NCBI GenBank assembly: GCA_965204215.1
Contig: CBDBDZ010000014.1
Span: 868,001-932,000 of the forward strand
Length of the DNA: 64,000 nt
Reading direction: 5' to 3'
Source: CBDBDZ01 sp965204215
GTDB taxonomy: Bacteria; Pseudomonadota; Gammaproteobacteria; Pseudomonadales; GM7GCV1
The notes under the pieces are model-generated. The model searched no databases and was not told the origin of the DNA. It saw only the letters and a program-made list of their open reading frames with translations. Every line of letters begins with the position of its first letter. Within the stretch, counting starts at the first letter, position 1. A program made the translations under genes and the position numbers. Of the stretch, positions 18,310-28,018 are shown piece after piece.

Positions 18310-19566
18310 ATGATGAAAAATGCGTTATATGCCCAATCTGGTGGAGTTACTTCTGTTATTAATGCCTCTGCGGCTGGTATCATTGAAACTGCAAGAAAAT
18401 ACAATGATCAAATAAGCACAGTATTTGCCGCTGAAAATGGTATTTTGGGAGCGTTAAGAGAGCGTTTATTTGATACATCCATTGAAAGTGATTCAGCCAT
18501 TCAGTTACTGAGTCAAACACCAGGCGGTGCTTTTGGTTCATGCCGTTATAAGTTAAAAGATATTGATAAACAAGCTGCCGAATATCGGCGATTATTTGAA
18601 GTGTTTGAAGCTCACGATATTGGTTATTTTTTCTATAACGGAGGCAATGATTCAGCAGATACCTGCTTAAAAATTGCCAAAATGGCAGAGCAATTGAAGT
18701 ATCCACTGGCAGCAGTTCATGTTCCTAAAACGATAGATAACGATTTACCCATTACTCATTGCTGCCCTGGTTTTGGCTCAGTAGCTAAATATGTTGCTGT
18801 GTCTACTATGGAAGCTACTTGTGATGTGGCGTCCATGGCGGAGTCTTCCACCAAAGTATTCATCATGGAAGTTATGGGGCGTCATGCGGGTTGGATTGCA
18901 GGCAGTGCCAGTGTCATGGCCAATAGTGATAATGATGCGCCGCATATTATATTGCTGCCTGAAGTTGCATTTGACAAGGAGCGTTTTTTAGCAAAAGTGA
19001 ACGCTTGCGTTAAAGCCGTGGGCTATTGTGTGGTTGTTGCATCGGAAGGGGTGCAATATGCAGATAGGCGCTTTCTTGCTGACAGTGATACGGTGGATGC
19101 CTTTGGCCATAAACAACTTGGTGGTGTGGCCCCTATTCTGGCGGCAATGATCAAGGATAATTTAGGCTACAAATACCACTGGGCAGTGTTAGATTATTTG
19201 CAGCGCTCAGCACGTCATTTAGCATCGCAAGTCGATTTGGATATGGCCTACAGTGTAGGTGTAAAAGCCGTTGAATATGCTCTGTCGGGGTTAAATGCGG
19301 TAATGCCTGCTATCACTGTAAATACTAATCAGCCTTTTACCTGGGATATTGAAGCAGTGCCACTGGAACAGGTTGCCAATGTAGAAAAAATGCTACCGCA
19401 AGAATATATAAGGGAAGATGGTATGGGTATTACTGAACAGGGCAAACAATATTTTTCTGCATTAATTCAGGGTGAAGCCAATTGTCAATATAGCAATGGT
19501 CTTCCCGTGTATACTAATTTACAATTACAAAGAATTGCTAAAAAGCTTCCACACTTTAACGATTAA
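18310..19566 (+). CDS. pfp: Pyrophosphate-type 6-phosphofructokinase
   Basis: Phosphorylates fructose 6-phosphate, reversibly when PPi is the donor. It has 418 residues. The diagnostic PKTIDNDLP has Lys where ATP-dependent PfkA has Gly (GTIDND), which indicates pyrophosphate use. The donor loop reads GGNDSADTC, with Asp at the position that is Gly in ATP enzymes. MEVMGRHAGW is the sugar-phosphate motif. It lies 9 bp behind purL, so the pair is probably co-transcribed. In methylotrophs and some marine gammaproteobacteria this enzyme replaces PfkA. Donor preference is inferred from these residues only. Confidence 0.88.
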   Translation: MMKNALYAQSGGVTSVINASAAGIIETARKYNDQISTVFAAENGILGALRERLFDTSIESDSAIQLLSQTPGGAFGSCRYKLKDIDKQAAEYRRLFEVFEAHDIGYFFYNGGNDSADTCLKIAKMAEQLKYPLAAVHVPKTIDNDLPITHCCPGFGSVAKYVAVSTMEATCDVASMAESSTKVFIMEVMGRHAGWIAGSASVMANSDNDAPHIILLPEVAFDKERFLAKVNACVKAVGYCVVVASEGVQYADRRFLADSDTVDAFGHKQLGGVAPILAAMIKDNLGYKYHWAVLDYLQRSARHLASQVDLDMAYSVGVKAVEYALSGLNAVMPAITVNTNQPFTWDIEAVPLEQVANVEKMLPQEYIREDGMGITEQGKQYFSALIQGEANCQYSNGLPVYTNLQLQRIAKKLPHFND

Positions 19567-19612
19567 AGTTATCATTGAAAGCCATTATCTGAAAGCCATT
19601 ATCGAAAAGGAG

Positions 19613-19628
19613 CCTCTATTTATTGAGG
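19613..19628 (+). terminator. Weak terminator-like hairpin after pfp
   Basis: CCTCTATTTATTGAGG folds as a short stem behind the phosphofructokinase gene. There is no long T-run, so it is only a weak candidate. The rest of the 19567-19778 gap holds short direct repeats of GAAAGCCATTATC and an A/T-rich tract before the amidohydrolase. Confidence 0.35.
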
Positions 19629-19778
19629 TTTCCGAGCAGTATAGGATATACTGGCCAAATTGGCTGTTGTAAACAGTTGATTTTACGAGAAAATAAAAGT
19701 CGCATTTTTTATTTTTGAATCTATTCATTCGCTCCTGCGAATTAATAGAGGTAACTGAAAGTCATTATTGAGAAAATT

Positions 19779-21185
19779 ATGAAGTATGTAAACAACTCGT
19801 CATTCATATTATTTTTGTTAGGTTTTGCCTTAGTTTCCTGTGAGAGTGAGTTGATAACACCAAAAGAAGATGTTGGTGCCATTAATCAAAATCCTTACCT
19901 TTCGACTTATAAGCCTCGCGAGTCAAGTCCAACTTTACTTCAAAATGTCAGTATGTATGATGGCGTCGGTGGTTTTTTTGAAACCACTAATGTGAGGGTT
20001 GCAAATGGTTTAATTGCAGCTATTGGCAAAAATATTGTAGCTGCTGAAGGCGATACAGTGGTCGATGGGGTAGGGATGTGGTTAACTCCTGGTATTATAG
20101 ATGTCCACAGCCATATGGGTGTGTATCCCTCTATTGACACACTAAGTCATGCAGATGGCAATGAAGTTACAGGGCCAAATACGGCAGAAGTTTGGGCAGA
20201 ACATGGAATTTGGCCTCAAGACCCAACTTTACCTCGCGCCATTGCTGGAGGGGTAACCTCTGCACAAATATTGCCAGGTTCTGCCAATCTATTTGGGGGG
20301 CGCAGTGTTGTTATTAAAATTGTACCTGCTCGTATCGTACAAGAAATGAAATTTCCAGGAGCGCCCTATGGTATGAAAATGGCATGTGGTGAGAACCCTA
20401 AACGTGTTTATGGTGACAAAGGCGGACCTTACTCGCGCATGGGTAATGTTGCGGGCTATCGCAAGGCATGGACACAGGCCACTGCTTACAAGCGCAAATG
20501 GGATGATTACCATAATGCCATGGAAAATGGAGAGTCGGCGGAAGTTCCCGACAGAGATATCCAAATGGATACTCTGATGGGCGTTTTAAACGGCGATATT
20601 TTGGTACATATGCACTGCTACAGAGCCGATGATATGGGAACCATGATGGACTTAATGAAAGAATTTAATTATCAAATCACCTCGTTCCAACATGCAGTAG
20701 AGTCTTACAAGATTGGTGATTTACTGGCTGAAAACAATGTCTGTTCAGCTATGTGGGCTGATTGGTGGGGCTTTAAAATGGAAGCCTATGACGGTGTTCG
20801 CGAGAATATTCCCCTGGTGCATAGTGCTGGTGCCTGTGCCATTGTGCATTCTGATTCAGAAGAAGGTATTCAATACTTGAATCAGGAAGCAGCAAAAGCA
20901 TGGTCGGATGGCAATAGAGCGGGTTTAAATATCAGCAAAGCCGAGGCGTGGAAATGGTTGACCAGTAATCCTGCTAAATCGTTGGGTATATTTGATAAAG
21001 TTGGTTCAATTGAAGTAGGTAAGCAAGCTGATTTAGCTCTTTGGGATAAAGAGCCTTTTTCAGTTTATTCAAGAGCTAATAAAGTGTATGTAGACGGTGC
21101 TTTACTATTCGATAGAAATTCCCCTGAATCTGTTTGGGTGACCGATTTTGAACTGGGACAACCAGGCTTTGGAGATATGAAGTGA
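19779..21185 (+). CDS. Amidohydrolase-family lipoprotein (metal-binding, probably active)
   Basis: A 468-residue metal-dependent hydrolase related to imidazolonepropionase. The N-terminus is a lipoprotein signal with lipobox LVSC followed by Glu, so it should be anchored in the envelope. The metal ligands look complete: HSH in GIIDVHSHMGV, a His in HMHCYRADD, His in FQHAVES and Asp in VHSDSEEG. The C-terminal LTSNPAKSLGIFDKVGSIEVGKQADLAL closes the composite beta domain. The next gene overlaps by 4 bp (GTGA), implying translational coupling. The substrate is unknown. Confidence 0.85.
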   Translation: MKYVNNSSFILFLLGFALVSCESELITPKEDVGAINQNPYLSTYKPRESSPTLLQNVSMYDGVGGFFETTNVRVANGLIAAIGKNIVAAEGDTVVDGVGMWLTPGIIDVHSHMGVYPSIDTLSHADGNEVTGPNTAEVWAEHGIWPQDPTLPRAIAGGVTSAQILPGSANLFGGRSVVIKIVPARIVQEMKFPGAPYGMKMACGENPKRVYGDKGGPYSRMGNVAGYRKAWTQATAYKRKWDDYHNAMENGESAEVPDRDIQMDTLMGVLNGDILVHMHCYRADDMGTMMDLMKEFNYQITSFQHAVESYKIGDLLAENNVCSAMWADWWGFKMEAYDGVRENIPLVHSAGACAIVHSDSEEGIQYLNQEAAKAWSDGNRAGLNISKAEAWKWLTSNPAKSLGIFDKVGSIEVGKQADLALWDKEPFSVYSRANKVYVDGALLFDRNSPESVWVTDFELGQPGFGDMK

Positions 21186-22441
21186 AAATAAAAATGAAAT
21201 ACTTTGTCATCGTTATTGCAGTACTTTGTTTTAGTGCTCAAGCTGAAAAAATAGCTATAGTTAATGCTTTGGCACATACTATTAAAAGCGGAATTATTGA
21301 CGATGCAACTTTGCTTATTGATGATGGTATTATTCAATCTGTTGCTAAAAATGGTAAAGTACCCAAAGGTTATCGCGTCATTGATGCAGCAGATAAACCT
21401 GTTACACCAGGGTTTATGAACGCATTCACTTCCTTAGGGTTATATGAAAACACCTTATCGGGAAGCCCAGAGGATGACCAGGCTGAAAATGCAGCTTACT
21501 CTGCTGCTTTGGATATATCATGGGCGTTTAATCCGGCTTCAACACTACTCCCCATTACTCGCATTGAAGGAGTGACGCATGCCGCAGTCAGTGCTGCACC
21601 CACTCGCTCTATTTTTGCAGGGCAAGGAGCATTGTTTCATTTAGGCAATTCAAATCATTTAATCAAGGCCAAGGCGTTTCAATTGGTTGATATGGGTGAG
21701 GTTGGTGCAAATTTGGCTGGTGGTTCGCGCGCTGCTGCATGGACAAATTTGTACAATGCGTTAGAAGAAACGCAATCATTTAAAAGTAAAGAATCCTGGC
21801 AAGGTGGTCATGCACAACCACTGTTAACCCATTTAGACATTCAGGCATTGCAATCCGTTATTAATAAAAAGCACCCATTGTTAATTCGTGCCAGCCGACT
21901 GTCAGACATTAAGAATGTCTTACAGTTAAAAGCAGAAACAGGGCTTAATATTATTCTATTAGGTGGCGAAGAAGCATGGATGGCTGCTTCCCAACTTGCA
22001 GCGGCTGACATTCCAGTCATTATAGACCCCAGTGTTAATTTGCCTACAGCGTTTCAAAGTTTAGCATCTACCAAAACCAATGCGGCAAAATTGCACAAGG
22101 CGGGAGTATTAATAGCATTTACTACATGGTTCGGTACCAGCGGAGATCACAACGCACGTTTATTACCGCAATTTGCTGGACAGGCAGTTGCTCACGGTTT
22201 GCCATATCAGGCAGCGTTACAGGCACTGACACTAAATCCTGCTAAAATTTGGGGAGTTGATAAACAATACGGCGCTCTTGTTAAAGGTATGGAGGCAACT
22301 ATCGTAATCTGGGATGGCGACCCGCTGGAAGTGACCTCAGCACCTGCTAATGTACTGATTCAAGGTGAAGATATTAAATTAGAATCGCGGCAAACATTAT
22401 TGAGAGATAAGTATTTAAAACAAGTTATTCCATTAAAATAA
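21182..22441 (+). CDS. Amidohydrolase-like protein lacking metal ligands
   Basis: A 419-residue amidohydrolase-fold protein with an N-terminal Sec signal (YFVIVIAVLCFSAQAEK); an ATG at 21194 may be the true start rather than the overlapping GTG. The fold is recognisable from DAADKPVTPGFMNAFTSLG and LTLNPAKIWGVDKQYGALVKG. However, the position of the HxH metal motif after PGF reads NAF, and no His pair equivalent to those of the upstream partner is seen. I infer a non-catalytic or altered partner of the preceding enzyme. Its stop codon TAA (22439-22441) is completed by the first bases of a family 1 repeat. Confidence 0.82.
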   Translation: MKIKMKYFVIVIAVLCFSAQAEKIAIVNALAHTIKSGIIDDATLLIDDGIIQSVAKNGKVPKGYRVIDAADKPVTPGFMNAFTSLGLYENTLSGSPEDDQAENAAYSAALDISWAFNPASTLLPITRIEGVTHAAVSAAPTRSIFAGQGALFHLGNSNHLIKAKAFQLVDMGEVGANLAGGSRAAAWTNLYNALEETQSFKSKESWQGGHAQPLLTHLDIQALQSVINKKHPLLIRASRLSDIKNVLQLKAETGLNIILLGGEEAWMAASQLAAADIPVIIDPSVNLPTAFQSLASTKTNAAKLHKAGVLIAFTTWFGTSGDHNARLLPQFAGQAVAHGLPYQAALQALTLNPAKIWGVDKQYGALVKGMEATIVIWDGDPLEVTSAPANVLIQGEDIKLESRQTLLRDKYLKQVIPLK

Positions 22442-22581
22442 GAACTTTGCACAATGTCACGAGCGATGAAAATACAAGACAAAAATATGCGAAAAAGCGG
22501 AGTTTACTGGGGTAGTAAATGAGTATTTTGAGCATATTTTTAACGCAGTAGTTTCGAGCGCAGTAATTGTGCAAAGCTCTC
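22440..22581. repeat. Family 1 MITE-like repeat, copy c
   Basis: A 142-bp element with ends AAGAACTTTGCACAAT (first base changed from G) and ATTGTGCAAAGCTCTC. AAAAT stands on both sides (22435-22439 and 22582-22586) as a 5-bp target duplication. The core AAAAAGCGGAGTTTACTGG then AGTAAATGAG is present. It overlaps the last bases of the upstream stop codon and ends 27 bp before the dipeptidase ATG. Confidence 0.9.
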
Positions 22582-22608
22582 AAAATAAGTAAAGTCGAAG
22601 CAGCAGAT

Positions 22609-23751
22609 ATGAAAAAAACGCTATTCACAGGAATAGTAGTAATTGTAGTTTTAGTGTTTTGGCTGGTTCCAGGTATGATTGAACGCTCACTCAATCAGTT
22701 TGATCAGGGGCATTATAAACCCCTAAGTGAACAGGCCAAGGAGTTACATCTGCAGCTAAATATAGCTGATTTGCATTCAGATACAATGTTGTGGAAACGC
22801 AATTTTTTACAGCGTTCAAAACGTGGTCATGTTGATTTGCCGCGTTTGCAAGAGGGCAATGTAAAGCTTCAGGTGATGAGTGCTGTTACCAAGTCACCCA
22901 GAGGTCAAAACTATGAGCATAATAAAACAGAAACATCCGATAATATTACATCGTTAGCCATTGCTCAATTATGGCCGATAAACACGTGGAATAGCTTGCT
23001 GCAACGTGCGCTCTATCAGGCGGAAAAGTTGCATGGTTTTAGTGAGCAAAGCGATGATTTGTTTGTGGTAAAAACCAGTAGTGAACTTTCAAATTTTATG
23101 GGCAACTGGCAACAGGGGCAAGTTGCAACTATTTTGCTAACAGAAGGTTTACATCCTATGGAAGGTAAATTAGAGAATTTACAAGTGTTATGGGATGCGG
23201 GTTATAGAATATTAGGGTTGCAACATTTCTTCGACAATTTAATTGGTGGATCACTACATGGTGAAACCGGTGAAGGTTTAACAGCCTTGGGTAAGGCGGC
23301 CGTAAAACAAGCCGTAACTATGGGCTTTATTATTGACGTTGCACACTCTTCGCCCGCAACGGTAGAGGATGTGTTGGCAATAAATCCAAACCCGGTTATT
23401 GTCTCACACACTGGTTTAAAGGGTACTTGCGATAGCCCCAGGAATTTGACCGATGAGCAATTTCAACGTATTGCAGCTAAAGGTGGTTTAATTGGTATTG
23501 GTTTTTGGGATGCAGTCTGCGATATAACGCCTGGCGGTGTCGCTCACAGTATTGCGTACGCCATTGAATTATTAGGTGTAGAACATGTGGCTCTAGGTTC
23601 TGATTATGACGGTTCTACTACAGTAGCGTTTGATAGTGCCAATTTAATCCAATTAACCCAGGCACTGCTTGATGAGGGTTTAAGTGAGAGTGAAATCAAG
23701 GCAGTAATGGGTGATAATCAAATTGAATTTTTAATTAATCAACTACCATAA
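22609..23751 (+). CDS. Membrane dipeptidase (peptidase family M19)
   Basis: Zinc dipeptidase of the renal dipeptidase family. The ATG at 22609 gives 380 residues, with an N-terminal hydrophobic segment (FTGIVVIVVLVFWLVPG) that anchors it in the membrane or directs export. Zinc ligands are visible as HxD in IADLHSDTM, Glu in LLTEGLHPMEG, His in DVAHSSPATVEDV, His in VSHTGLKG and Asp in LGSDYDGS. An upstream TTG at 22567 is rejected because it lies in the repeat. It follows the amidohydrolase pair on the same strand. Confidence 0.92.
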   Translation: MKKTLFTGIVVIVVLVFWLVPGMIERSLNQFDQGHYKPLSEQAKELHLQLNIADLHSDTMLWKRNFLQRSKRGHVDLPRLQEGNVKLQVMSAVTKSPRGQNYEHNKTETSDNITSLAIAQLWPINTWNSLLQRALYQAEKLHGFSEQSDDLFVVKTSSELSNFMGNWQQGQVATILLTEGLHPMEGKLENLQVLWDAGYRILGLQHFFDNLIGGSLHGETGEGLTALGKAAVKQAVTMGFIIDVAHSSPATVEDVLAINPNPVIVSHTGLKGTCDSPRNLTDEQFQRIAAKGGLIGIGFWDAVCDITPGGVAHSIAYAIELLGVEHVALGSDYDGSTTVAFDSANLIQLTQALLDEGLSESEIKAVMGDNQIEFLINQLP

Positions 23752-23764
23752 AAAAGGTCGCCGT

Positions 23765-26700
23765 TTATTGGACAGCGGTTTCATTGGATTTGAAAAACGA
23801 GATTATTCGTGTCGATGAAATATTTTGTATGCTTAAGTAAAAGCAAGGTACTAATATTAGAGTAACAATGGTTGCAAACAATACACCGAATGAAAGCGAT
23901 AGCACCATAGGAATTAAAAACCTGGCTTGGATACTGGTTTCTGTCATAATTGGCAATAGCCCGACAAAGGTGGTAATTGAGGTCAGAATAATGGCGCGGA
24001 AGCGATCGCAAGCACCAGCAATAATAGAGTCATAAAGCGCTTTGCCCGATTCACGGTAAATATTGATGCGATTGACCAGAACCAAATTATCATTGACTAC
24101 CACCCCCGCACAGGCGATTAAACCCATAATAGAGAACATATTCATTTCACTGCCAAAAATTACATGCCCAACAATGGAGCCAACCACTCCGAAGGGTATA
24201 GCTACCATAATTAATATAGGTTGCCAGTATGAGCGAAATACTATAGCCATTAAACCGTAAATCAGTACCAGCGAAATAATAAATAATCTGCCTAAACTAC
24301 TGAACATTTCAGCTTCTTCCTCCTGCAGTCCAGTGGGTGATATTCTCACATCGTTATAGCGTTGTTGAATATCTGGCAATAATTCGTTGTAGACTTTTTT
24401 CATAATATCGCCAATCGGTGTGCCAAGTTGTGCATCGGCTGTTAGGGTGATTTTACGTTTGCGATCAACACGTTCAATTTTGGTATAACTGTCTTGATAG
24501 CTGATATCGGCTACTGTTTCAAGTGGCACGCGAGTACCATCTTCGGTGCGAACCCATACGTTATTGATGGAATTGACGGATTTACGCTCTGATAGAGGGT
24601 AGCGAATCATAACTTTTACATCTTCACGTTTGCGTGGAATACGTTGTGCTTCTTCACCGTAAAAAGCCTGGCGCATTTGCTGTGCAATACTTGCCTTACT
24701 CAAGGCCAAAGTTTCAGCCAGTGGTTTTAATGTAAATTCAATTTCAGGTCTTGGGTTGTCAAAAGAGTCGCGCAGGTTGTAAATGGAGCTGTATTGCTGT
24801 AGAAGTTCGTCAACTCGGTCACGAGCATAAAAGAGAGCCTCGTTACTATCGGCTTTGATGTCTAATGAAATAGGCTTGCCGCGGTCGATAATTTGGGTAC
24901 GAATTTTTAGATCTTCAATATGCGGCAAAGGTCCGATAATTTTGGTTAAGCGAGAAGTGAGCTGCTGATTGGTCTCTTTCATGTTTTCAAAATTTTCCAG
25001 TTTCAGTGCTACAAAAGCATTATTGTTATATGCGGCGCGGTAGATTAAACCACCGTGTTGAACATCACCCTGATTAAGAGTGTCACGAAATTCATAAAAA
25101 CTGCTTTCCAGGTAGTCGGCTGTTTTTTCTACTTCTTCAAATGCAGTGCCTTCCGATAATGTGGCTCTGACCATTACAAAGTCTGCTTCAACTATAGGAA
25201 AGCCTGTGGTGCGAATCCAACCTGATGCCCAGTAAGATGCCGCTATAAAAAACATCATACCGATAACACTCAGTGTTAATAATTTCGCTTCCATACACTT
25301 GATAAGAAAAGGGCGATAAGTATTTTGAATAAATTGATTCATCGCTTTGGCACAGCTATTACGCATTTGACTTAAGTAGCGCGATAACACAAATTTAGCA
25401 GGTTTTTCGGGCTGCATATTGGCCAGATGAGCAGGCAAAATAAACATGCTCTCAATAAGCGAAAAAGTCAGCGCAATTAATACTACCCAACCTATGGCAT
25501 GAGCTTCGGGAGCACTTTGAGGCATGTATAAAAAACTGCCAAAGAAGATAATAGTGGTCAAGACTGCAATGGTGACGGGTAGAATAACCGATGTAGCACC
25601 TTTAGTTGCAGCGGCAATACCTACATTGCCTTTTTCATGTTCACTGTAGATGGACTCGCCGACAATAATGGCATCGTCAACCAGTATTCCCAAAATCAGA
25701 ATAAAAGCGAAGGTTGAAACCACGTTAAGGCTAATAATGGTTTGCGGTAGCCACCAAAAAGTACCCATAATGGCGGTGGCTATTCCAATAGATACCCACA
25801 TTGCTACTTTGGGGCGAAGGAATAGTAACAATACAATAAACACTAAAATTAATCCGCCAAAGCCATTGCTATATAAAGTATCCAGGCGACCCTGGAATCC
25901 ATCGTTCATATTGTTCCATACTTCCAGATGTATGCCTTCTGGCATGGTTCTGTTTTCTACAAAATCCATAACTGTTTTACTGGTTTTGGTAATGTTGGGG
26001 TTTTGGGTAATGAAAACTTCGAGTATGTAACCAGTTTGACCGTTAATTCTGGTATTCCAACGATCTTCAATAAAGCCATCATTAACTGTCGCAATATCAC
26101 CTATAGTAATGATAGTGCCATCGTCTGACTTGATAAGTACGATAGACTCAAATTCTTCCTGGCTATAAGACTGGCTGCGGGTTTGAAGTTGAATGTTGCC
26201 GTCGCGTGTTTGTAGTCGTCCAGCTGGCAATGTAATGGAATTGTTGTTAACGGCTCTGGCAATGTCATCAAAACTGAGTTGATAGCGGCGCAGTTGTTCA
26301 TCGGAAACTTCAATGGATAACTCGTAATCACGTGGGTAGCGCAATTCCACTTTGGGAACATTGGGTAGTGCCGATAATTCATCTTTCAGTTGTAGCCCAA
26401 ATTCTTTTAAGTCGGTTTCGCTGACATCGCCATACAATGATAGCGATACCACTTCGGATGACCATAATTTTTCACGAATTTGTGGATTTTCTGCCTCGGC
26501 GGGGAAGGTGATAATGGCGTCAATACGTGATTTGGCTTCATTTAATGCTGATGCGGTATCGTAGCCATAATCCAGTTCAATAACGGTTTCACTGCGGCTC
26601 TCATAAGCGGTGCATAGCAATTCTTGAATGCCATCCATGCCATCTAATGCTTCCTCAATTCTCGTGCAAATTTGTTGCTCAATTTCCTGCGGGCTAGCGC

Positions 26701-26860
26701 CAGGGTATTCTATGGTAATGTCGATGGTATTAAGTTTGGGTTGTGGGAAAAATTCACGTTCAATTTGAATTAAGCCCGAAAATCCACCCAAAATAATTAG
26801 CACCATTAACAAATTGGCGGCTATGACATTGTTAGTAAACCATTCAACCAGTGCTTTCAT
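23765..26860 (-). CDS. RND-family efflux permease
   Basis: A 1031-residue inner-membrane proton-driven exporter of the HAE1-like RND superfamily. Twelve membrane helices are expected. The first follows MKALVEWFTNNVIAANLLMV. LGILVDDAIIVGESIY carries the paired Asp residues of TM4 used in proton relay. IYGLMAIVFRSYWQPILIM and AGVVVNDNLVLVNR repeat the pattern in the second half. It is encoded 3 bp downstream of its membrane fusion protein. No outer-membrane TolC gene is near, so it must borrow one. The exported compound is unknown. Confidence 0.93.
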   Translation of the reverse strand: MKALVEWFTNNVIAANLLMVLIILGGFSGLIQIEREFFPQPKLNTIDITIEYPGASPQEIEQQICTRIEEALDGMDGIQELLCTAYESRSETVIELDYGYDTASALNEAKSRIDAIITFPAEAENPQIREKLWSSEVVSLSLYGDVSETDLKEFGLQLKDELSALPNVPKVELRYPRDYELSIEVSDEQLRRYQLSFDDIARAVNNNSITLPAGRLQTRDGNIQLQTRSQSYSQEEFESIVLIKSDDGTIITIGDIATVNDGFIEDRWNTRINGQTGYILEVFITQNPNITKTSKTVMDFVENRTMPEGIHLEVWNNMNDGFQGRLDTLYSNGFGGLILVFIVLLLFLRPKVAMWVSIGIATAIMGTFWWLPQTIISLNVVSTFAFILILGILVDDAIIVGESIYSEHEKGNVGIAAATKGATSVILPVTIAVLTTIIFFGSFLYMPQSAPEAHAIGWVVLIALTFSLIESMFILPAHLANMQPEKPAKFVLSRYLSQMRNSCAKAMNQFIQNTYRPFLIKCMEAKLLTLSVIGMMFFIAASYWASGWIRTTGFPIVEADFVMVRATLSEGTAFEEVEKTADYLESSFYEFRDTLNQGDVQHGGLIYRAAYNNNAFVALKLENFENMKETNQQLTSRLTKIIGPLPHIEDLKIRTQIIDRGKPISLDIKADSNEALFYARDRVDELLQQYSSIYNLRDSFDNPRPEIEFTLKPLAETLALSKASIAQQMRQAFYGEEAQRIPRKREDVKVMIRYPLSERKSVNSINNVWVRTEDGTRVPLETVADISYQDSYTKIERVDRKRKITLTADAQLGTPIGDIMKKVYNELLPDIQQRYNDVRISPTGLQEEEAEMFSSLGRLFIISLVLIYGLMAIVFRSYWQPILIMVAIPFGVVGSIVGHVIFGSEMNMFSIMGLIACAGVVVNDNLVLVNRINIYRESGKALYDSIIAGACDRFRAIILTSITTFVGLLPIMTETSIQARFLIPMVLSLSFGVLFATIVTLILVPCFYLSIQNISSTRIISFFKSNETAVQ

Positions 26861-26863
26861 TAT

Positions 26864-28006
26864 TTATCTCGTTGGGTCGTTAATCGAAATTTGTTCAGTA
26901 ATTGATAGCAATATACCGCTAGATGCCAAAGTAATAGGAGAAGTAATCACCTGTAATGCTTCCTGAGCTGCCCACTTAAAGTACACATAATTATTGTCAG
27001 AATGTACAATTTCGGGCGTGATAAAACGAAGTTTAAACTCTTCATCTGCTATCCAGACCTGGTTTCGAGGGCGTAATGCTTGTCTAGGAATACGATATAA
27101 ATTGGTATACTGTAACCCTGTTATCTCAGCATTGATATACTTTCCCGCAATAACGGGGGTATCTTGTTGAGACTGGTCAATTTCAGCGATGGCATAGAGC
27201 AGTCGTGTTTTGTTATCAAAACTGGATTCAAAATTGTGAATGGCACCGTGCCATTCATTATCACCCGCAGCTTCTTTAAAGCGTACAAGCAGATTAAGTG
27301 ATTGCCCTACATCAATTTGCAATAATTGTAATTGGCGGTCAGACAATGCCAGTCGTGCTTGCATAATGTCATCGGAATATATGGTAGCAACAATGTGACC
27401 TTGGGCTATAAATTGCCCAAGTACCGCTGATTTATTGACGATGCGACCCGAATAAGGTAGTTTAAAATCGGTTTTGTTTAAGTCGGACTGGGCTTTGCTA
27501 ACCTGGGCTTGAGCGTAGACTAATTGCGCCTTGGCGTTTTCAATTTGTGGTTTTTTCAAGAATAAATCGTTGGCATCGCTGTCACCTAAATCGCGCCATT
27601 CGCGTTTGGCTTGGCGGGCTTCACCTTGCAGCGTTGCAAGTTGCTGTTTGGCATGGGCGACATTGGATTTGGCTTGAACCAATGCGAGTTCAAAGTCGGT
27701 TTTATCAATGCTAAACAATACTTCGTCGGTATCAAAACGACCGCCATTGGTAAAGTTAGTGTTTACGTTGATAACTCTGCCAGAGACTTCACTAATAAAG
27801 TCAAATTGGCGCTTGGGCTGAATACTGCCGTAAGAATAAACATTGAGTTGATAAGTATCAGGCGATACTTTCAAAGCTTTGGCATGTTGAGCTTTGGGTG
27901 CAGGAATTTCAGCAGGTATGGCTTTGGGTTTGTTGCTAAATAAAAAGAAAATGACAAAACTCCCTAAAGCCAGGGTGATAAGGGTGTAGATTACTTGTTT
28001 TTTCAA
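26864..28006 (-). CDS. RND efflux membrane fusion protein
   Basis: Periplasmic adaptor of 380 residues that links the RND permease to an outer-membrane channel. It has an N-terminal membrane anchor (about residues 7-26), a lipoyl-like half motif (ISEVSGRVINVNTNFTNGG), a coiled-coil hairpin (about 100-170, rich in Gln, Ala and Lys) and the second lipoyl half with LPYSGRIVNKSAVLGQFI. It is 12 bp behind the YtcJ-like hydrolase and 3 bp ahead of the permease, so all three should be one operon. Confidence 0.92.
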   Translation of the reverse strand: MKKQVIYTLITLALGSFVIFFLFSNKPKAIPAEIPAPKAQHAKALKVSPDTYQLNVYSYGSIQPKRQFDFISEVSGRVINVNTNFTNGGRFDTDEVLFSIDKTDFELALVQAKSNVAHAKQQLATLQGEARQAKREWRDLGDSDANDLFLKKPQIENAKAQLVYAQAQVSKAQSDLNKTDFKLPYSGRIVNKSAVLGQFIAQGHIVATIYSDDIMQARLALSDRQLQLLQIDVGQSLNLLVRFKEAAGDNEWHGAIHNFESSFDNKTRLLYAIAEIDQSQQDTPVIAGKYINAEITGLQYTNLYRIPRQALRPRNQVWIADEEFKLRFITPEIVHSDNNYVYFKWAAQEALQVITSPITLASSGILLSITEQISINDPTR

Positions 28007-28018
28007 TGAAGGCTCCAG

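Noticed and set aside
22567..22608. TTG start for the M19 dipeptidase
   Set aside because: It lies inside the family 1 repeat; the ATG at 22609 opens a normal membrane anchor.
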